Source: an uncultured Psychroserpens sp.
GTDB lineage: Bacteria > Bacteroidota > Bacteroidia > Flavobacteriales > Flavobacteriaceae
Assembly (NCBI GenBank): GCA_947488655.1
Contig: CANKZZ010000002.1
Coordinates: 310,001 to 374,000 of the forward strand
Reading direction: 5' to 3'
DNA length: 64,000 nt
Shown: positions 1 to 8,825 of the stretch, one piece after another
Layout of the letters: the number at the start of each line of letters is the position of its first letter
Numbering within the stretch: position 1 is the first letter of the stretch
The notes under the pieces: generated by a model
What the model was told of the DNA's origin: nothing
Seen by the model: the letters and a program-made list of their open reading frames with translations, nothing else
Databases searched by the model: none
Program-made: the position numbers and the translations under genes

Positions 1-1428
1 TAGTTCTTGAATAGTCATCTGATAACCACCATCGCCAGAAATAGAAATCACCTCACGCTCTGGAGCTGCCATTTTTGCTCCAATTGCAGCAGGCAGACCA
101 AATCCCATTGTCCCTAAACCTCCAGACGTAATATTACTTCTGGTTTTATTAAAATTGGCATAACGACAAGCAATCATTTGGTGCTGACCAACATCTGTAA
201 CAATTGCTGCATCTCCTTTAGTCTGGTTATTAATTTCCTTTAAAACTTCAGCCATTGTTAAGCCTTCTTTAGTAGGATGTAAATCGTGCTTTATTACTTT
301 TTCATATTCAATAGCATATAAATCCTTAAATTTTTGATGCCATTCTGGATACGTTTTTTCTATTAAAAGCGGTAATAAGGCTGCTAAACTTTCTTTTGCA
401 TCACCTAAAACTGCTACATCTGTTTTTACATTTTTATCTATTTCGGCTGGATCAATTTCAAAATGTATCACTTTAGCTTGTTTTGCGTAGGTTGCAAGAT
501 TTCCTGTCACACGATCGTCAAATCGCATCCCAATTGCTATTAAAACATCGCAATCATTTGTTAATACATTTGGTGCATAATTACCATGCATACCAACCAT
601 ACCAATATTTAATGGATGAGAAGTTGGGATTGCTCCTGCGCCTAAAATGGTCCAAGCCGATGGGATTCCTGCTTTTTCTACTACAGCTTTGAATTGCATT
701 TCAGCTTGACCTAAAGCTACGCCTTGTCCCCAAACAATCATTGGTTTTTTTGCAGCATTAATTAATTTTGCTGCAGCTTCAACAGAAGTTCTATCTAATT
801 TTGGAATAGGGATATAACTCCTTACACCTTTACATTTTTCGTATTTAAAATCAAACTCTTCAAATTGAGCGTCTTTTGTAATATCAATTAAAACAGGTCC
901 TGGGCGACCGCTTCTAGCAATATAAAAAGCTTTAGCCATAACTTCGGGGATTTGGGAAGCTTTGGTAATTTGGTGATTCCATTTAGTAACAGGCGTAGAA
1001 ATACCCACAATATCTGTTTCTTGAAACGCATCACTACCTAATAAATGAGAAGCCACTTGACCTGTAATACATACCATAGGCGTACTATCAATTTGTGCAT
1101 CTGCAATACCTGTAATTAAATTTGTAGCACCAGGTCCTGATGTGGCAATTGCGACACCCACTTTTCCAGAAATACGAGCATAACCTTGTGCAGAATGTGT
1201 TGCACCTTGTTCATGACGAGTTAACACGTGGTGTATTTTATCTTGATATTTATATAACTCATCATAAACTGGCATTATTGCTCCACCAGGATATCCATAA
1301 AGGATATCTACACCTTCGGCCAACAAGCATTTTATAATCGCTTCACTTCCCGATATACGTACTGTTTGTTGTGAAGTAGTATCGGTTTCTTTTATGGTTT
1401 TTGTTTCCATATTTTCTATTTTTTCCAT
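1..1428 (-). CDS. ilvB: Acetolactate synthase large subunit, 3' end outside window
   Basis: This is a ThDP-dependent enzyme that condenses two pyruvates, or pyruvate with 2-oxobutyrate, in the first common step of valine, leucine and isoleucine synthesis. The reading frame is open from an ATG at 1428 (MEKIEN; a second ATG at 1410 gives METKTIKE) to the left edge, about 476 codons. The family usually has about 570 to 600 residues, so the C-terminal fifth is missing. Visible landmarks are YGYPGGAIMPVYDEL and the ThDP-activating glutamate in TRHEQGATHSAQGYAR near the N-terminus, ATSGPGATN, and the start of the cofactor-binding region (GLGTMGFGLPAAIGAK, ISGDGGYQM) at the truncated end. It starts 1 base after the ilvD stop, so the two genes are almost certainly one operon. 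The small subunit ilvN is expected just beyond the left edge. The identification is firm. Confidence 0.95.
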   Translation of the reverse strand, partial: MEKIENMETKTIKETDTTSQQTVRISGSEAIIKCLLAEGVDILYGYPGGAIMPVYDELYKYQDKIHHVLTRHEQGATHSAQGYARISGKVGVAIATSGPGATNLITGIADAQIDSTPMVCITGQVASHLLGSDAFQETDIVGISTPVTKWNHQITKASQIPEVMAKAFYIARSGRPGPVLIDITKDAQFEEFDFKYEKCKGVRSYIPIPKLDRTSVEAAAKLINAAKKPMIVWGQGVALGQAEMQFKAVVEKAGIPSAWTILGAGAIPTSHPLNIGMVGMHGNYAPNVLTNDCDVLIAIGMRFDDRVTGNLATYAKQAKVIHFEIDPAEIDKNVKTDVAVLGDAKESLAALLPLLIEKTYPEWHQKFKDLYAIEYEKVIKHDLHPTKEGLTMAEVLKEINNQTKGDAAIVTDVGQHQMIACRYANFNKTRSNITSGGLGTMGFGLPAAIGAKMAAPEREVISISGDGGYQMTIQEL

Positions 1429-1429
1429 A

Positions 1430-3109
1430 CTATAAATCTGTAACACATCCTTTTGATGCAGACGCAACAGATTTTGCGTATTTATATAAAATTCCTTTAT
1501 TGTGTTTTAATGGTGGAGCAACCCATTTAGATTTTCTTTTTTCTAATTCTTCTTCGGAAATTAAAACGTTTATAGAATTGTCCACTGCACTAATTCTAAT
1601 TTTATCACCTGTATTTAATAAAGCTATAGTGCCACCTGATTGAGCCTCAGGAGTTATGTGACCAACCACAAATCCGTGAGTTCCTCCAGAAAAACGTCCA
1701 TCTGTAATTAATGCTACAGATTTACCTAAACCTGCTCCCATAATTAATGACGTTGGTTTTAGCATTTCTGGCATTCCTGGACCACCTTTTGGTCCAACAT
1801 ATCTAATGACGACTACATCTCCTTTTTCTACTTCTCCATTAGAAATACCTGTATTTGCTGCTTGCTCGCCATCATAAACTACTGCCTTTCCTTCAAATAA
1901 CAAACCTTCGTTTCCAGAGATTTTTGCTACAGCGCCTTCTGAGGCTAAGTTTCCGTAGATAATTTGAATATTTCCTGAGGTTTTTAATGCTTTATCTTTT
2001 GGGTAGATGACATCTTGGTCTTCAAACTCCATTGCCTTAACATTAGTTAAGTTTTCTGCTAAAGTTTTTCCTGTAACGGTTAAGCAATCGCCATGTAAAT
2101 ACCCATTATCTAAAAGATATTTCATGATTGCAGGAGTGCCACCTACACCATGAACATCTTCCATTAGATATTTTCCTGATGGTTTTAAGTCTGCAATTAA
2201 CGGTGTTTTGTCGCTTACACGTTGTATATCTTCTAATGTAAAATCTATATCTGCTGCATGAGCAATTGCTAAAAAGTGTAATACTGCATTGGTAGAACCA
2301 CCTAAAGCATTTACTATAGCAATAGCATTTTCTAAAGATTTTTTAGAAATAATATCTAATGGTTTTAAGTCTAGTTCTAGTAAGTTTTTAATAGCTATTG
2401 CTGTACGTTCTGCTTCTGATAATTTATTTGGGTTTTCTGCAGGAATTGAAGAGTTATAAGGTATTGCAAATCCCATACACTCTATTGCAGAAGCCATTGT
2501 GTTTGCAGTGTACATACCACCACAAGCTCCAGCTCCTGGAATGGCTCGTTTTATAATTTCTCTGTATTCGGCTTCATCAATTTCTCCAGCTACTTTTTGT
2601 CCTAAAGCCTCAAATGCTGAAACTATATTTAATTTTTTTCCTTTATAATTTCCAGATGCAATGGTGCCACCATACATCATAATTGAGGGACGGTTTAAAC
2701 GTAACATCGCAATAACAGCTCCAGGCATATTTTTGTCACATCCAACCACAGATATTAAGGCATCGTAACTTTGTGCATTCATTACAGTTTCGATAGAATC
2801 TGCAATGATATCTCGAGATGCTAATGAATAATTCATACCTGAAGTGCCCATAGAAATCCCATCTGAAACACCAATGGTATTAAAGCCTAAGCCTACTAAT
2901 CCTGCAATTTTACATTCAATTTTAACTTCTCCTGCCAATCCATTTAAGTGCATATTACAAGGGTTGCCATCGTAGCCAGTACTTGCAATACCTACTTGAG
3001 CTTTTTGCATGTCTTCATCTGTTAAACCTACTGCATATAGCATGGCTTGTGATGCTGGTTGAGATTGATCTTGTGTTAATCTACGACTATGTTTGTTTAA
3101 TTGACTCAT
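1430..3109 (-). CDS. ilvD: Dihydroxy-acid dehydratase
   Basis: IlvD is an Fe-S and Mg-dependent cytosolic enzyme that dehydrates 2,3-dihydroxy-3-methylvalerate and 2,3-dihydroxyisovalerate to the 2-oxo acids of isoleucine and valine synthesis. The protein has 559 residues, a normal family length. Conserved signatures are GNPCNMHLN near residue 50, [10 protein letters not shown] (cluster cysteine), [24 protein letters not shown] and [16 protein letters not shown] near the C-terminus. The start is placed at the ATG at 3109 (MSQLNKHSR), which matches how the family begins. The frame stays open upstream to a GTG at 3196, but that extension ([12 protein letters not shown] and onward) is not family-like. 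ilvB follows 1 base after the stop. The 278 bases upstream separate it from the DUF3095 gene and must hold the operon promoter; no clear promoter match was found there. Confidence 0.96.
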   Translation of the reverse strand: MSQLNKHSRRLTQDQSQPASQAMLYAVGLTDEDMQKAQVGIASTGYDGNPCNMHLNGLAGEVKIECKIAGLVGLGFNTIGVSDGISMGTSGMNYSLASRDIIADSIETVMNAQSYDALISVVGCDKNMPGAVIAMLRLNRPSIMMYGGTIASGNYKGKKLNIVSAFEALGQKVAGEIDEAEYREIIKRAIPGAGACGGMYTANTMASAIECMGFAIPYNSSIPAENPNKLSEAERTAIAIKNLLELDLKPLDIISKKSLENAIAIVNALGGSTNAVLHFLAIAHAADIDFTLEDIQRVSDKTPLIADLKPSGKYLMEDVHGVGGTPAIMKYLLDNGYLHGDCLTVTGKTLAENLTNVKAMEFEDQDVIYPKDKALKTSGNIQIIYGNLASEGAVAKISGNEGLLFEGKAVVYDGEQAANTGISNGEVEKGDVVVIRYVGPKGGPGMPEMLKPTSLIMGAGLGKSVALITDGRFSGGTHGFVVGHITPEAQSGGTIALLNTGDKIRISAVDNSINVLISEEELEKRKSKWVAPPLKHNKGILYKYAKSVASASKGCVTDL

Positions 3110-3387
3110 ATTTATGTTTACTAAATCTAAGGTAATTGTTTGCATGTTTTTAGCTAACACTATAATTAATACGAGGCTAAAGTCAATAAAGCACACATTA
3201 GTCTAATTATTTAATAATCAGTATTTTAAACATTGTTTTGTATGATGTTCAAGTGGAAAAAATTATTTTAAAAATATTACTTCTAGATTGTGAGGTATTA
3301 TATTTAACTTGCGAGTAAGCAATGTTATAGCAGGTCTATACTCTATAAAAATAACTACTCGTGTAGTAATTGGAATGGGCTAATGTA

Positions 3388-4542
3388 CTATAGTAAAGAT
3401 TTTTGTTTAAAGGCAATGGCTGCAGTAGTATATCCACCTTCAGTAGCATCAACAAAGTGTATGTGATTTTCTTTGCGATCATGAACATAGCATGACATAA
3501 CAGAGGCGTAGGTAGTGTGCATCCCAAAAGTTAAATCGCCTTTATTTTCCATAGTAATTAAAAAGGATTCTAAATCCTTTATTTGTGTGTCATTACCTAA
3601 CATGACAGTGTTGATATTGCCATCTATCATAATTGTGTCTGTGAGCTGCCTAAGTTTTAAAAGGTATTCTTTTCCGTCTTCAAAAAATTTAAAATATACT
3701 TTACCCAAATTGGTGAAGAACCAGTTTTTTATGAGATAAGTAAAGCTGTATTTGCCTATTTTAGCATACATCTCTTTTTTTAATTTACTAAAGGTGGAAT
3801 TTAGACTTAAATTAATTGTTGAAACGGGTTGTCTTTCATCTAAAGAGCCAAATATGGAATTGATTTTTTGTATTACTTCAGCATAAATTTTGGCCTGTTT
3901 AAATTCATCATTAGAATTAACAAGTAAACAAACTACCTTTTTTTCATGTTCTTTGGGTTTAATTTCATTCCATCTGCATTCCATTCCCTCTAAATTAATA
4001 TCACGCTTTTTAAATGTTATTTTTGAAGGTGTAAATAATTGTTTGAGTTCATTTTCAGCAAAATTTAAACCATTACCTAAAATTATTGGTATTGTTAGTA
4101 AAGGATTTAATTTTAGTTTAGCAATTTTGAGTTTAAAGCCAGAGTCATTAATTTTTTGAACAGGCATGGAGCCAATTCTTAGATTTAGAGATAAGCTGTT
4201 TTCTACATGAAGGCGATGTACTTGCAAAATTTCCATTACATATTTACGCATAGAACTTGGTACAATAAATGTAGCACCATCTCCTCCAAAAAAATAAGGT
4301 ATTTTAAAACGACGTTTTTTTAATTTTAATTCGTTTAATACTGCTACTATACTTCCTGTAGCAGCTAAGTTGACTTCATCATGTAGACCATTTTCTACTG
4401 CGAGTGTTGAGTTTTCAACATCTGCGACAACAACATACCAGTTTGTTGGTACTTCAGTAAACAAGTTTTCGTCCTCCAATAGATGTTGGAGATTCATATT
4501 ATGCTTTATTAAGTTGTGATAAAAAGCATTGTTTACTTTCAT
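3388..4542 (-). CDS. DUF3095 family protein (adenylate cyclase-like)
   Basis: This 384-residue protein has no signal peptide or membrane segment. It resembles the DUF3095 family, which has nucleotide-cyclase-like features. A VVVADVENST segment at residues 37-46 and a FGGDGATF segment near residue 90 look like the two metal-binding aspartate regions of class III cyclases or GGDEF-type folds. The C-terminal part (FGMHTTYASVMSCYV, then FVDATEGGYTTAA) is also typical of DUF3095. No substrate has been established, and no second-messenger partner is encoded nearby. It is the last chromosomal gene before the island and is transcribed away from it. The family assignment is fairly confident; cyclase activity is inference only. 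Confidence 0.75.
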   Translation of the reverse strand: MKVNNAFYHNLIKHNMNLQHLLEDENLFTEVPTNWYVVVADVENSTLAVENGLHDEVNLAATGSIVAVLNELKLKKRRFKIPYFFGGDGATFIVPSSMRKYVMEILQVHRLHVENSLSLNLRIGSMPVQKINDSGFKLKIAKLKLNPLLTIPIILGNGLNFAENELKQLFTPSKITFKKRDINLEGMECRWNEIKPKEHEKKVVCLLVNSNDEFKQAKIYAEVIQKINSIFGSLDERQPVSTINLSLNSTFSKLKKEMYAKIGKYSFTYLIKNWFFTNLGKVYFKFFEDGKEYLLKLRQLTDTIMIDGNINTVMLGNDTQIKDLESFLITMENKGDLTFGMHTTYASVMSCYVHDRKENHIHFVDATEGGYTTAAIAFKQKSLL

Positions 4543-4676
4543 GATTGGTAGCGTAGAATTGAAATTATTTTCTAAAGTATTAATAATAAATAGAAATAGG
4601 CTTTTAAAATCGATTTAGAGCACTAATTAATATGGATAGTGTTTAATTTAAAGAGCAGAAGTGCTTTAAAACCAAA

Positions 4677-4702
4677 AAACCCAATCTTTTCAGATCGGGT
4701 TT
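4677..4702 (-). terminator. Original tRNA-Phe terminator, now stranded at the island's left end
   Basis: Read on the minus strand this is an 11-bp stem (AAACCCGATCT paired with AGATTGGGTTT, one G-U) around a GAAA loop, followed by a T-rich run. It lies 1 base from attL on the host side. Before the island inserted it would have sat directly behind the tRNA-Phe gene that now lies at the right end. Confidence 0.8.
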
Positions 4703-4703
4703 A

Positions 4704-4720
4704 GGTGGTGGTGCCTCCAG
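4704..4720. repeat. attL: 17-bp direct repeat of the tRNA-Phe 3' end
   Basis: GGTGGTGGTGCCTCCAG is identical to 33759-33775. No other part of a tRNA follows it (the next bases are TACCATTATT), so this is the attachment-site duplicate and not a tRNA gene. Confidence 0.92.
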
Positions 4721-4798
4721 TACCATTATTTACTTTATCTTATGTTATCTCTATTTAATAGATTTTAGTTTAAAGCTATATTATTACTAAGTTTATAG

Positions 4799-4890
4799 TG
4801 ATTCTTGTGTAATTTGTCTACATTTGATATAATAATATATAAAGCAAATGTTGTCCCTTTTGTTGTCCCTTTAATAATTTACAAGAATCA
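4799..4890. promoter_or_regulatory. Inverted repeat bracketing the integrase leader
   Basis: TGATTCTTGT at 4799-4808 and its exact reverse complement ACAAGAATCA at 4881-4890 flank the tandem 12-mers at 4849-4872, ending 7 bases before the integrase ATG. The arrangement fits a regulatory or recombination-complex site that controls int, but this is inference from symmetry and position only. Confidence 0.5.
4849..4872. repeat. Tandem 12-bp repeat, candidate integrase arm-type sites
   Basis: TGTTGTCCCTTT occurs twice head to tail (4849-4860, 4861-4872). The same 12-mer recurs at the opposite end of the island (33695-33706), next to a degenerate copy. Short direct repeats inside both ends of a tyrosine-recombinase element are the usual form of arm-type binding sites. 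Confidence 0.65.
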
Positions 4891-4897
4891 TATCTTT

Positions 4898-6190
4898 ATG
4901 AGTAAAGCAATTCAATCTACTTCAGGAACCATTAAATATAGATTAAAAGATGTTAACGCTAAAACAGAAACTTCAATAGTTTTAGATTATAGCTTCGGAA
5001 GAAATAATCGTATTAAGTTTGCAACTGGATATAAAGTAAATCCAAAAAATTGGGATAAATCTAATCAAAGAATTAGAGCAGTTTCAACGTTGCAAAATCG
5101 TGAAACGGTGAATAAAGATTTACTTAGGTACTCTTCTAACTTTATAGATGAAGTTTCTAATTTATCGGAAGTAGAAAAACATAATAGGAAAATTCTCAAA
5201 GGATTATTAGAAAAAATTATTCGTGACTCGGAGGAGGTCGAAAAACCAATTACTTCTTTCTTTGAGTTTGCAGATAATTTTATTAGTAGTAAAGAAAATC
5301 AAGCTAAAAATATAGGTGCTGTTAAGTTGAGTCCAATTACTGTTCGATCATACAAACAAACCGTTAGTAGATTGAAAGACTTTGACAAGGAGGTCAAATA
5401 CAGTTTAGATTTTGAATCAATTGATTTAAAGTTCTATTACATTTTTATTCAGCACTTAGAGAAAAATAACTATTCAATTAATACTATTGGAAAGCACATT
5501 AAAAATTTAGTTACAATTCTTAATCGAGCTTCAGATGATGGTGTCAATACCAATTTCCAATACAGGCATAGGGAATTTAAAACAGTGTCAGAAGAAACAA
5601 TATCAATATACCTTACTGAATTAGAAATTGAAGCGTTGTACAATGTAGATTTGTCTAACACAAAAGATTGGGAACTCGCACGAGATATCTTTTTGATTGG
5701 TTATTACACGGGACAAAGGGTGTCAGATTACAATGGTATTAAAAAAGAGCAGATTAAAGTTTTCAATGATAGAGAAGTTTTTGAATTTACGCAGAAGAAA
5801 ACAAGTAAAAAGGTCTACGTGCCAATTCATCCTCGAATTAAATCTATAATGAATGAGAGATATGAAGGCAATCTCCCTCGTAAATTAAATGCTCCTGATA
5901 TAAATGAATATATTAAAGAAGCTGGAAGAAAAGCAAAAATTAATGACCAAATTTCAGTTCAGAAAACGATAGGTGGGAAAAAAATAAGTGAAACGGTATC
6001 AAAGCATACTTTAATCGTTTCTCATACAGCTCGAAGATCATTTTGCACGAATGCTTATCTTTCTAAAATGCCAACTATAGATATTATGGCAATTAGTGGT
6101 CATTCAACAGAGCGAGAGTTTTACAAGTATATAAAAGTTACACCTCAAGAACGAGCAGTAAAAATTGCTGATAGTGCATTCTTTCAATAA
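4898..6190 (+). CDS. int: Tyrosine recombinase (integrase) of the island
   Basis: This protein catalyses site-specific integration and excision at the tRNA-Phe attachment site. It has 430 residues from the ATG at 4898 (MSKAIQST). An upstream in-frame start at 4805 would read through the arm-type repeats and is unlikely. The N-terminal part is an arm-binding and SAM-like core-binding domain typical of Bacteroidota integrases (YRLKDVNAKTETSIVLDYSF; then ITVRSYKQTVSRLKDF). The catalytic domain shows Arg274 (YTGQRVSD), His376 and Arg379 (SHTARRSF), His402 (ISGHST) and the probable nucleophile Tyr411 (EFYKYIKV), so all expected residues are present. The gene lies 177 bases inside attL and points into the island. 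Its leader contains the repeats and inverted repeat listed separately. It appears intact. Confidence 0.95.
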   Translation: MSKAIQSTSGTIKYRLKDVNAKTETSIVLDYSFGRNNRIKFATGYKVNPKNWDKSNQRIRAVSTLQNRETVNKDLLRYSSNFIDEVSNLSEVEKHNRKILKGLLEKIIRDSEEVEKPITSFFEFADNFISSKENQAKNIGAVKLSPITVRSYKQTVSRLKDFDKEVKYSLDFESIDLKFYYIFIQHLEKNNYSINTIGKHIKNLVTILNRASDDGVNTNFQYRHREFKTVSEETISIYLTELEIEALYNVDLSNTKDWELARDIFLIGYYTGQRVSDYNGIKKEQIKVFNDREVFEFTQKKTSKKVYVPIHPRIKSIMNERYEGNLPRKLNAPDINEYIKEAGRKAKINDQISVQKTIGGKKISETVSKHTLIVSHTARRSFCTNAYLSKMPTIDIMAISGHSTEREFYKYIKVTPQERAVKIADSAFFQ

Positions 6191-6210
6191 ATTAACCCAC
6201 AAATCAAATT

Positions 6211-6999
6211 ATGAATTACAAAGAAATATTTGCAATCAACAATACTCCTTACAATAAATTAAAAAAGGATAAAGTCAATAAAGGTTCAAAATATCAACTT
6301 GATAATTATGATTATCATGAACCTGAACTCATTGATGACTTTTATTTAAAATATTTTTTGAGAGAATTATTAGTTGAAATGGATATTCTGGACGTGGAAG
6401 AATTTCTTGAATACCATTACGATCAATCTTCAAATCAGGAATCGTTCTTAAAGATTTTGAAATATAAAATTTTACCAAAAATAGATGAAGTTATAAAAAA
6501 CGCACAATGTAGTATGTCGGAAGGTGGTTATTATGATGAAATCAGGTTAGGTGATGATTTTATTAAAACAGAAAATGTAATTCTTAAGCCAATGTATGAA
6601 GATACTCTGCTATATCACATTGTAGATCTTAAAAATCTCCATGAAGATATCAAAGTAAGAAAAACATTTATATCTGAATTTATAGAACGTAATTCTAACT
6701 TAATAGGAAATCAGATAACAAATAAATTAATATGGTCAGGCAAGCCTTCACATTTGGCTTATTTCGTTGGCCAATTAATTAAAGAGAACTATATTAAAGC
6801 GCCTGTCAAAAATGACGGAGAGATCAATCATCATGAATTATCTCGTAGCATACTCAATTCATTTGATTTTGATCAGAAAGTACCTACAATAGAAACTTTA
6901 AGAAAATATAGCAACATGGATTCCGAAAAGTTTAGTAGTCTGGATGAAAGGTTTGCGAATAGTGGATTTTACTTACCTAATTCTGGAATATTAGGATAG
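6211..6999 (+). CDS. Hypothetical protein, possibly RteC-like
   Basis: This 262-residue protein is soluble and acidic, with no signal peptide. I do not recognise it with certainty. Residues around 170-190 (NKLIWSGKPSHLAYFVGQLI) resemble the W-x-G-x-x-x-x-LAxL signature found in RteC-type regulators and other Bacteroidota mobile-element proteins, where RteC controls excision of conjugative transposons. The ending (NSGFYLPNSG) is unusual. It starts 20 bases after the integrase stop, suggesting co-transcription with int, and precedes an excisionase-like gene. A role in integration or excision control is plausible from context only. Confidence 0.55.
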   Translation: MNYKEIFAINNTPYNKLKKDKVNKGSKYQLDNYDYHEPELIDDFYLKYFLRELLVEMDILDVEEFLEYHYDQSSNQESFLKILKYKILPKIDEVIKNAQCSMSEGGYYDEIRLGDDFIKTENVILKPMYEDTLLYHIVDLKNLHEDIKVRKTFISEFIERNSNLIGNQITNKLIWSGKPSHLAYFVGQLIKENYIKAPVKNDGEINHHELSRSILNSFDFDQKVPTIETLRKYSNMDSEKFSSLDERFANSGFYLPNSGILG

Positions 7000-7073
7000 G
7001 TACCGGTACTCATGGGTACTTTAAAAAATGTTATTTGGATGTAATTTTGAAGGAGAAACAAATCCTAAATAAC
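7000..7073. promoter_or_regulatory. Palindrome and inverted repeat upstream of the excisionase-like gene
   Basis: Directly after the upstream stop codon lies a perfect 10-bp palindrome, GTACCGGTAC (7000-7009), followed by a further GGGTAC at 7014-7019. An imperfect inverted repeat follows (GTTATTTGGAT at 7030-7040; ATCCTAAATAAC at 7062-7073), with a purine-rich AAGGAG in the loop. The excisionase-like ATG is at 7079. The layout suggests an operator or excisionase binding region. No binding protein can be assigned from sequence. Confidence 0.45.
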
Positions 7074-7078
7074 ATCAA

Positions 7079-7366
7079 ATGAAGTCAAAGCAATTACATT
7101 TTTTTCAAACAACCCCTGAGGAACTTACAGACAGTATCTTAATTGGTGTGGACAGTAAGTTGAGGGAGTTTTTTGACAATTATAGTCCTCCCAAAAAAGA
7201 TGATGAAGAATTACTCACTGTCGATGAGACTATAAAACTTCTAAAATGTAGCAAACAAGCATTATGGAATTGGCGAAAAAATGATATTCTTCCCAGTTAT
7301 AGAATTGGAAACCGTGTGTACTATAAGAGAAGTGATATATACCTAAAACTTATTAAGCAAGATTAA
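7079..7366 (+). CDS. Excisionase-family helix-turn-helix protein
   Basis: This small 95-residue protein has a C-terminal MerR/excisionase-type winged HTH (HTH_17): LLTVDETIKLLKCSKQ, then LWNWRKNDILPSYRIGNRVYYKRSDI, at residues 43-90. The order of HTH, W-x-R and R-x-G-x-R-V-x-Y is characteristic. Residues 1-40 are an acidic or amphipathic leader also common in Bacteroidota element-borne excisionases. Such proteins bend DNA at att sites to favour excision and may repress their own promoter. The palindromic region just upstream is a candidate site. The next gene starts 1 base after its stop, so it heads a short operon with the replication-type genes. Confidence 0.8.
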   Translation: MKSKQLHFFQTTPEELTDSILIGVDSKLREFFDNYSPPKKDDEELLTVDETIKLLKCSKQALWNWRKNDILPSYRIGNRVYYKRSDIYLKLIKQD

Positions 7367-7367
7367 T

Positions 7368-8030
7368 ATGATAGGATATGTAATCATGCATCGGGATTTA
7401 ATGGAATGGGAATGGTACCAATCGCCAAATGTTGTGCGACTTTATTTTCATTTAATTTTTAAGGTAAACTTTAAAGATAAAAAATGGCAAGGACAGCTTG
7501 TTAAAAGAGGTCAGTTAATTACTTCAAATAACCATTTGGCTACAGATCTAAGATTATCTGTTCAAACTGTACGAACCGCAATTCAAAAGTTGCAAGACAG
7601 TGGTTATATCAAAATTAAATCAACAAACCGATTTACGCTTATAACCCTTGTTAATTACGATAAATTCCAGTCTGCTAAGGGAGAAAACAACAAGCCAGTT
7701 AACAATCAAACAGCATCCAAAAAACATACAGCTAACAGTCAAGTAACAACAACTAAAGAAAGTAATAAGGAAAATAAATCAAATAATGAAAAAATAGAGA
7801 TAAGGCTTAAAAACTTTGAAAAAAAAGTTTTTGCTCTCTCTCAATTTGATTTAAAGATTTTAAAAGGGTTTTTTGATTATTGGAGTGAATTGAATTCTGA
7901 GAAAACAGTCATGCGATTTGAAAAAGATGAATTTTTTGATATCAACACAAGGTTGAAAAAATGGGCTTTAAATGAGAAAGAATTTAAAACCCCAGTAAAA
8001 ACTAATAAAATGTTACAAATAAATAGATAA
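7368..8030 (+). CDS. Winged-helix replication-type protein (DnaD-like context)
   Basis: This 220-residue protein begins WEWYQSPNVVRLYFHLIFKVN, a pattern typical of phage- and element-encoded replication initiator or DnaD-like proteins that precede a DnaC-type loader. A winged helix-turn-helix is visible at residues 50-85 (ITSNNHLATDLRLSVQTVR, then KLQDSGYIKI). The middle is a low-complexity Lys/Asn/Thr linker (residues 110-145) and the end is basic. It starts 1 base after the excisionase-like stop, and the ATPase gene follows 8 bases after its own stop. The likely role is to recognise an origin or recruit the downstream ATPase so the excised island can replicate. This is inferred from gene order and the HTH, not demonstrated. 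Confidence 0.65.
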   Translation: MIGYVIMHRDLMEWEWYQSPNVVRLYFHLIFKVNFKDKKWQGQLVKRGQLITSNNHLATDLRLSVQTVRTAIQKLQDSGYIKIKSTNRFTLITLVNYDKFQSAKGENNKPVNNQTASKKHTANSQVTTTKESNKENKSNNEKIEIRLKNFEKKVFALSQFDLKILKGFFDYWSELNSEKTVMRFEKDEFFDINTRLKKWALNEKEFKTPVKTNKMLQINR

Positions 8031-8038
8031 CAGAGGAT

Positions 8039-8764
8039 ATGAGAAATAACGATGTTCAAAGAACAAATCAAATAATTAACCAACTTAAAACAAATTTTGG
8101 TTCTCAAATAACTAAAAAAAAACTAAAACCAGTGGAAAATTTATCAAAACAGAGTTTATGGAATTATTTCGTTGATGGATTTCAAACAACATACGGAAAG
8201 AAGTTTCTAAATGACATCGACTCATTGAATAATTTAAAAATTTTATTTTATTACTTCTTGCGAGATGAGTCATTCTTGGAATGTGATAATTTAAGAAAAG
8301 ATATAAGTACTCCTTCTTTTAATAAAGGTTTATTAATTATAGGTGGATATGGATTGGGTAAGACAGATTATTTCAAAGTTTTCGAAAGTATATTCAAAAA
8401 TTATCCAGATTTGAGATTTAAGTTTTACACTTCAAAGGAACTTGTTCATAAATATGAAATATGTGAAAAGCCAATGGATAAGCAGTATTTTTTTAAAGAT
8501 GTTGAAAGAAAGTTGATGTTAATTGATGACATTAGTTCGGAGAGAACAGCCAGTAATTTTGGTAAGGTAGATGTAATAGATGAAGTCCTGATTCACAGAT
8601 ATGATAATAAATTGAGAACATTTGTTACCTGTAATTACACAAATGATGGCAATTGTGCTCAACAAACTTTAATTGATCTTGGTTTAAGATATGGATCACG
8701 TATGTATGATCGTTTTTATGAAATGTTCAATATTGTTGAATTTAAAGGAACAAGTTATAGATAA
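8039..8764 (+). CDS. DnaC/IstB-like AAA+ ATPase
   Basis: This 241-residue P-loop ATPase has Walker A GGYGLGKT at about residues 102-109, Walker B LMLIDDIS near residue 162, and a sensor-like FVTCNYTND near residue 200. It ends with an arginine-rich GLRYGSRMYDRFYEM that resembles the Arg-finger region of DnaC/IstB proteins. These proteins load replicative helicase onto DNA or, as IstB, assist transposases. No istA-type transposase is present, and the preceding gene looks like a replication initiator, so helicase loading is the better guess. The gene is cytosolic and lies in a tight cluster with 7079-8030. Confidence 0.78.
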   Translation: MRNNDVQRTNQIINQLKTNFGSQITKKKLKPVENLSKQSLWNYFVDGFQTTYGKKFLNDIDSLNNLKILFYYFLRDESFLECDNLRKDISTPSFNKGLLIIGGYGLGKTDYFKVFESIFKNYPDLRFKFYTSKELVHKYEICEKPMDKQYFFKDVERKLMLIDDISSERTASNFGKVDVIDEVLIHRYDNKLRTFVTCNYTNDGNCAQQTLIDLGLRYGSRMYDRFYEMFNIVEFKGTSYR

Positions 8765-8825
8765 GATTAAAAGGTTAAATAAAACTTTATTTAACGTATT
8801 AAGATGCAAAAAACACCCGAAGACC

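Noticed and set aside
4704-4720. Possible tRNA gene at the left island end
   Set aside because: Only 17 bases match the tRNA 3' end; no other arm of a tRNA follows, so it is an att duplicate.
4805-4897. Longer N-terminus for the integrase
   Set aside because: The extra 31 residues would be translated from the arm-type repeats and inverted repeat; MSKAIQST at 4898 matches the family start.
8691-8825. Longer start for the zinc-ribbon protein
   Set aside because: It overlaps the ATPase coding sequence and adds residues without the CxxC pattern; the ATG at 8826 is preferred.
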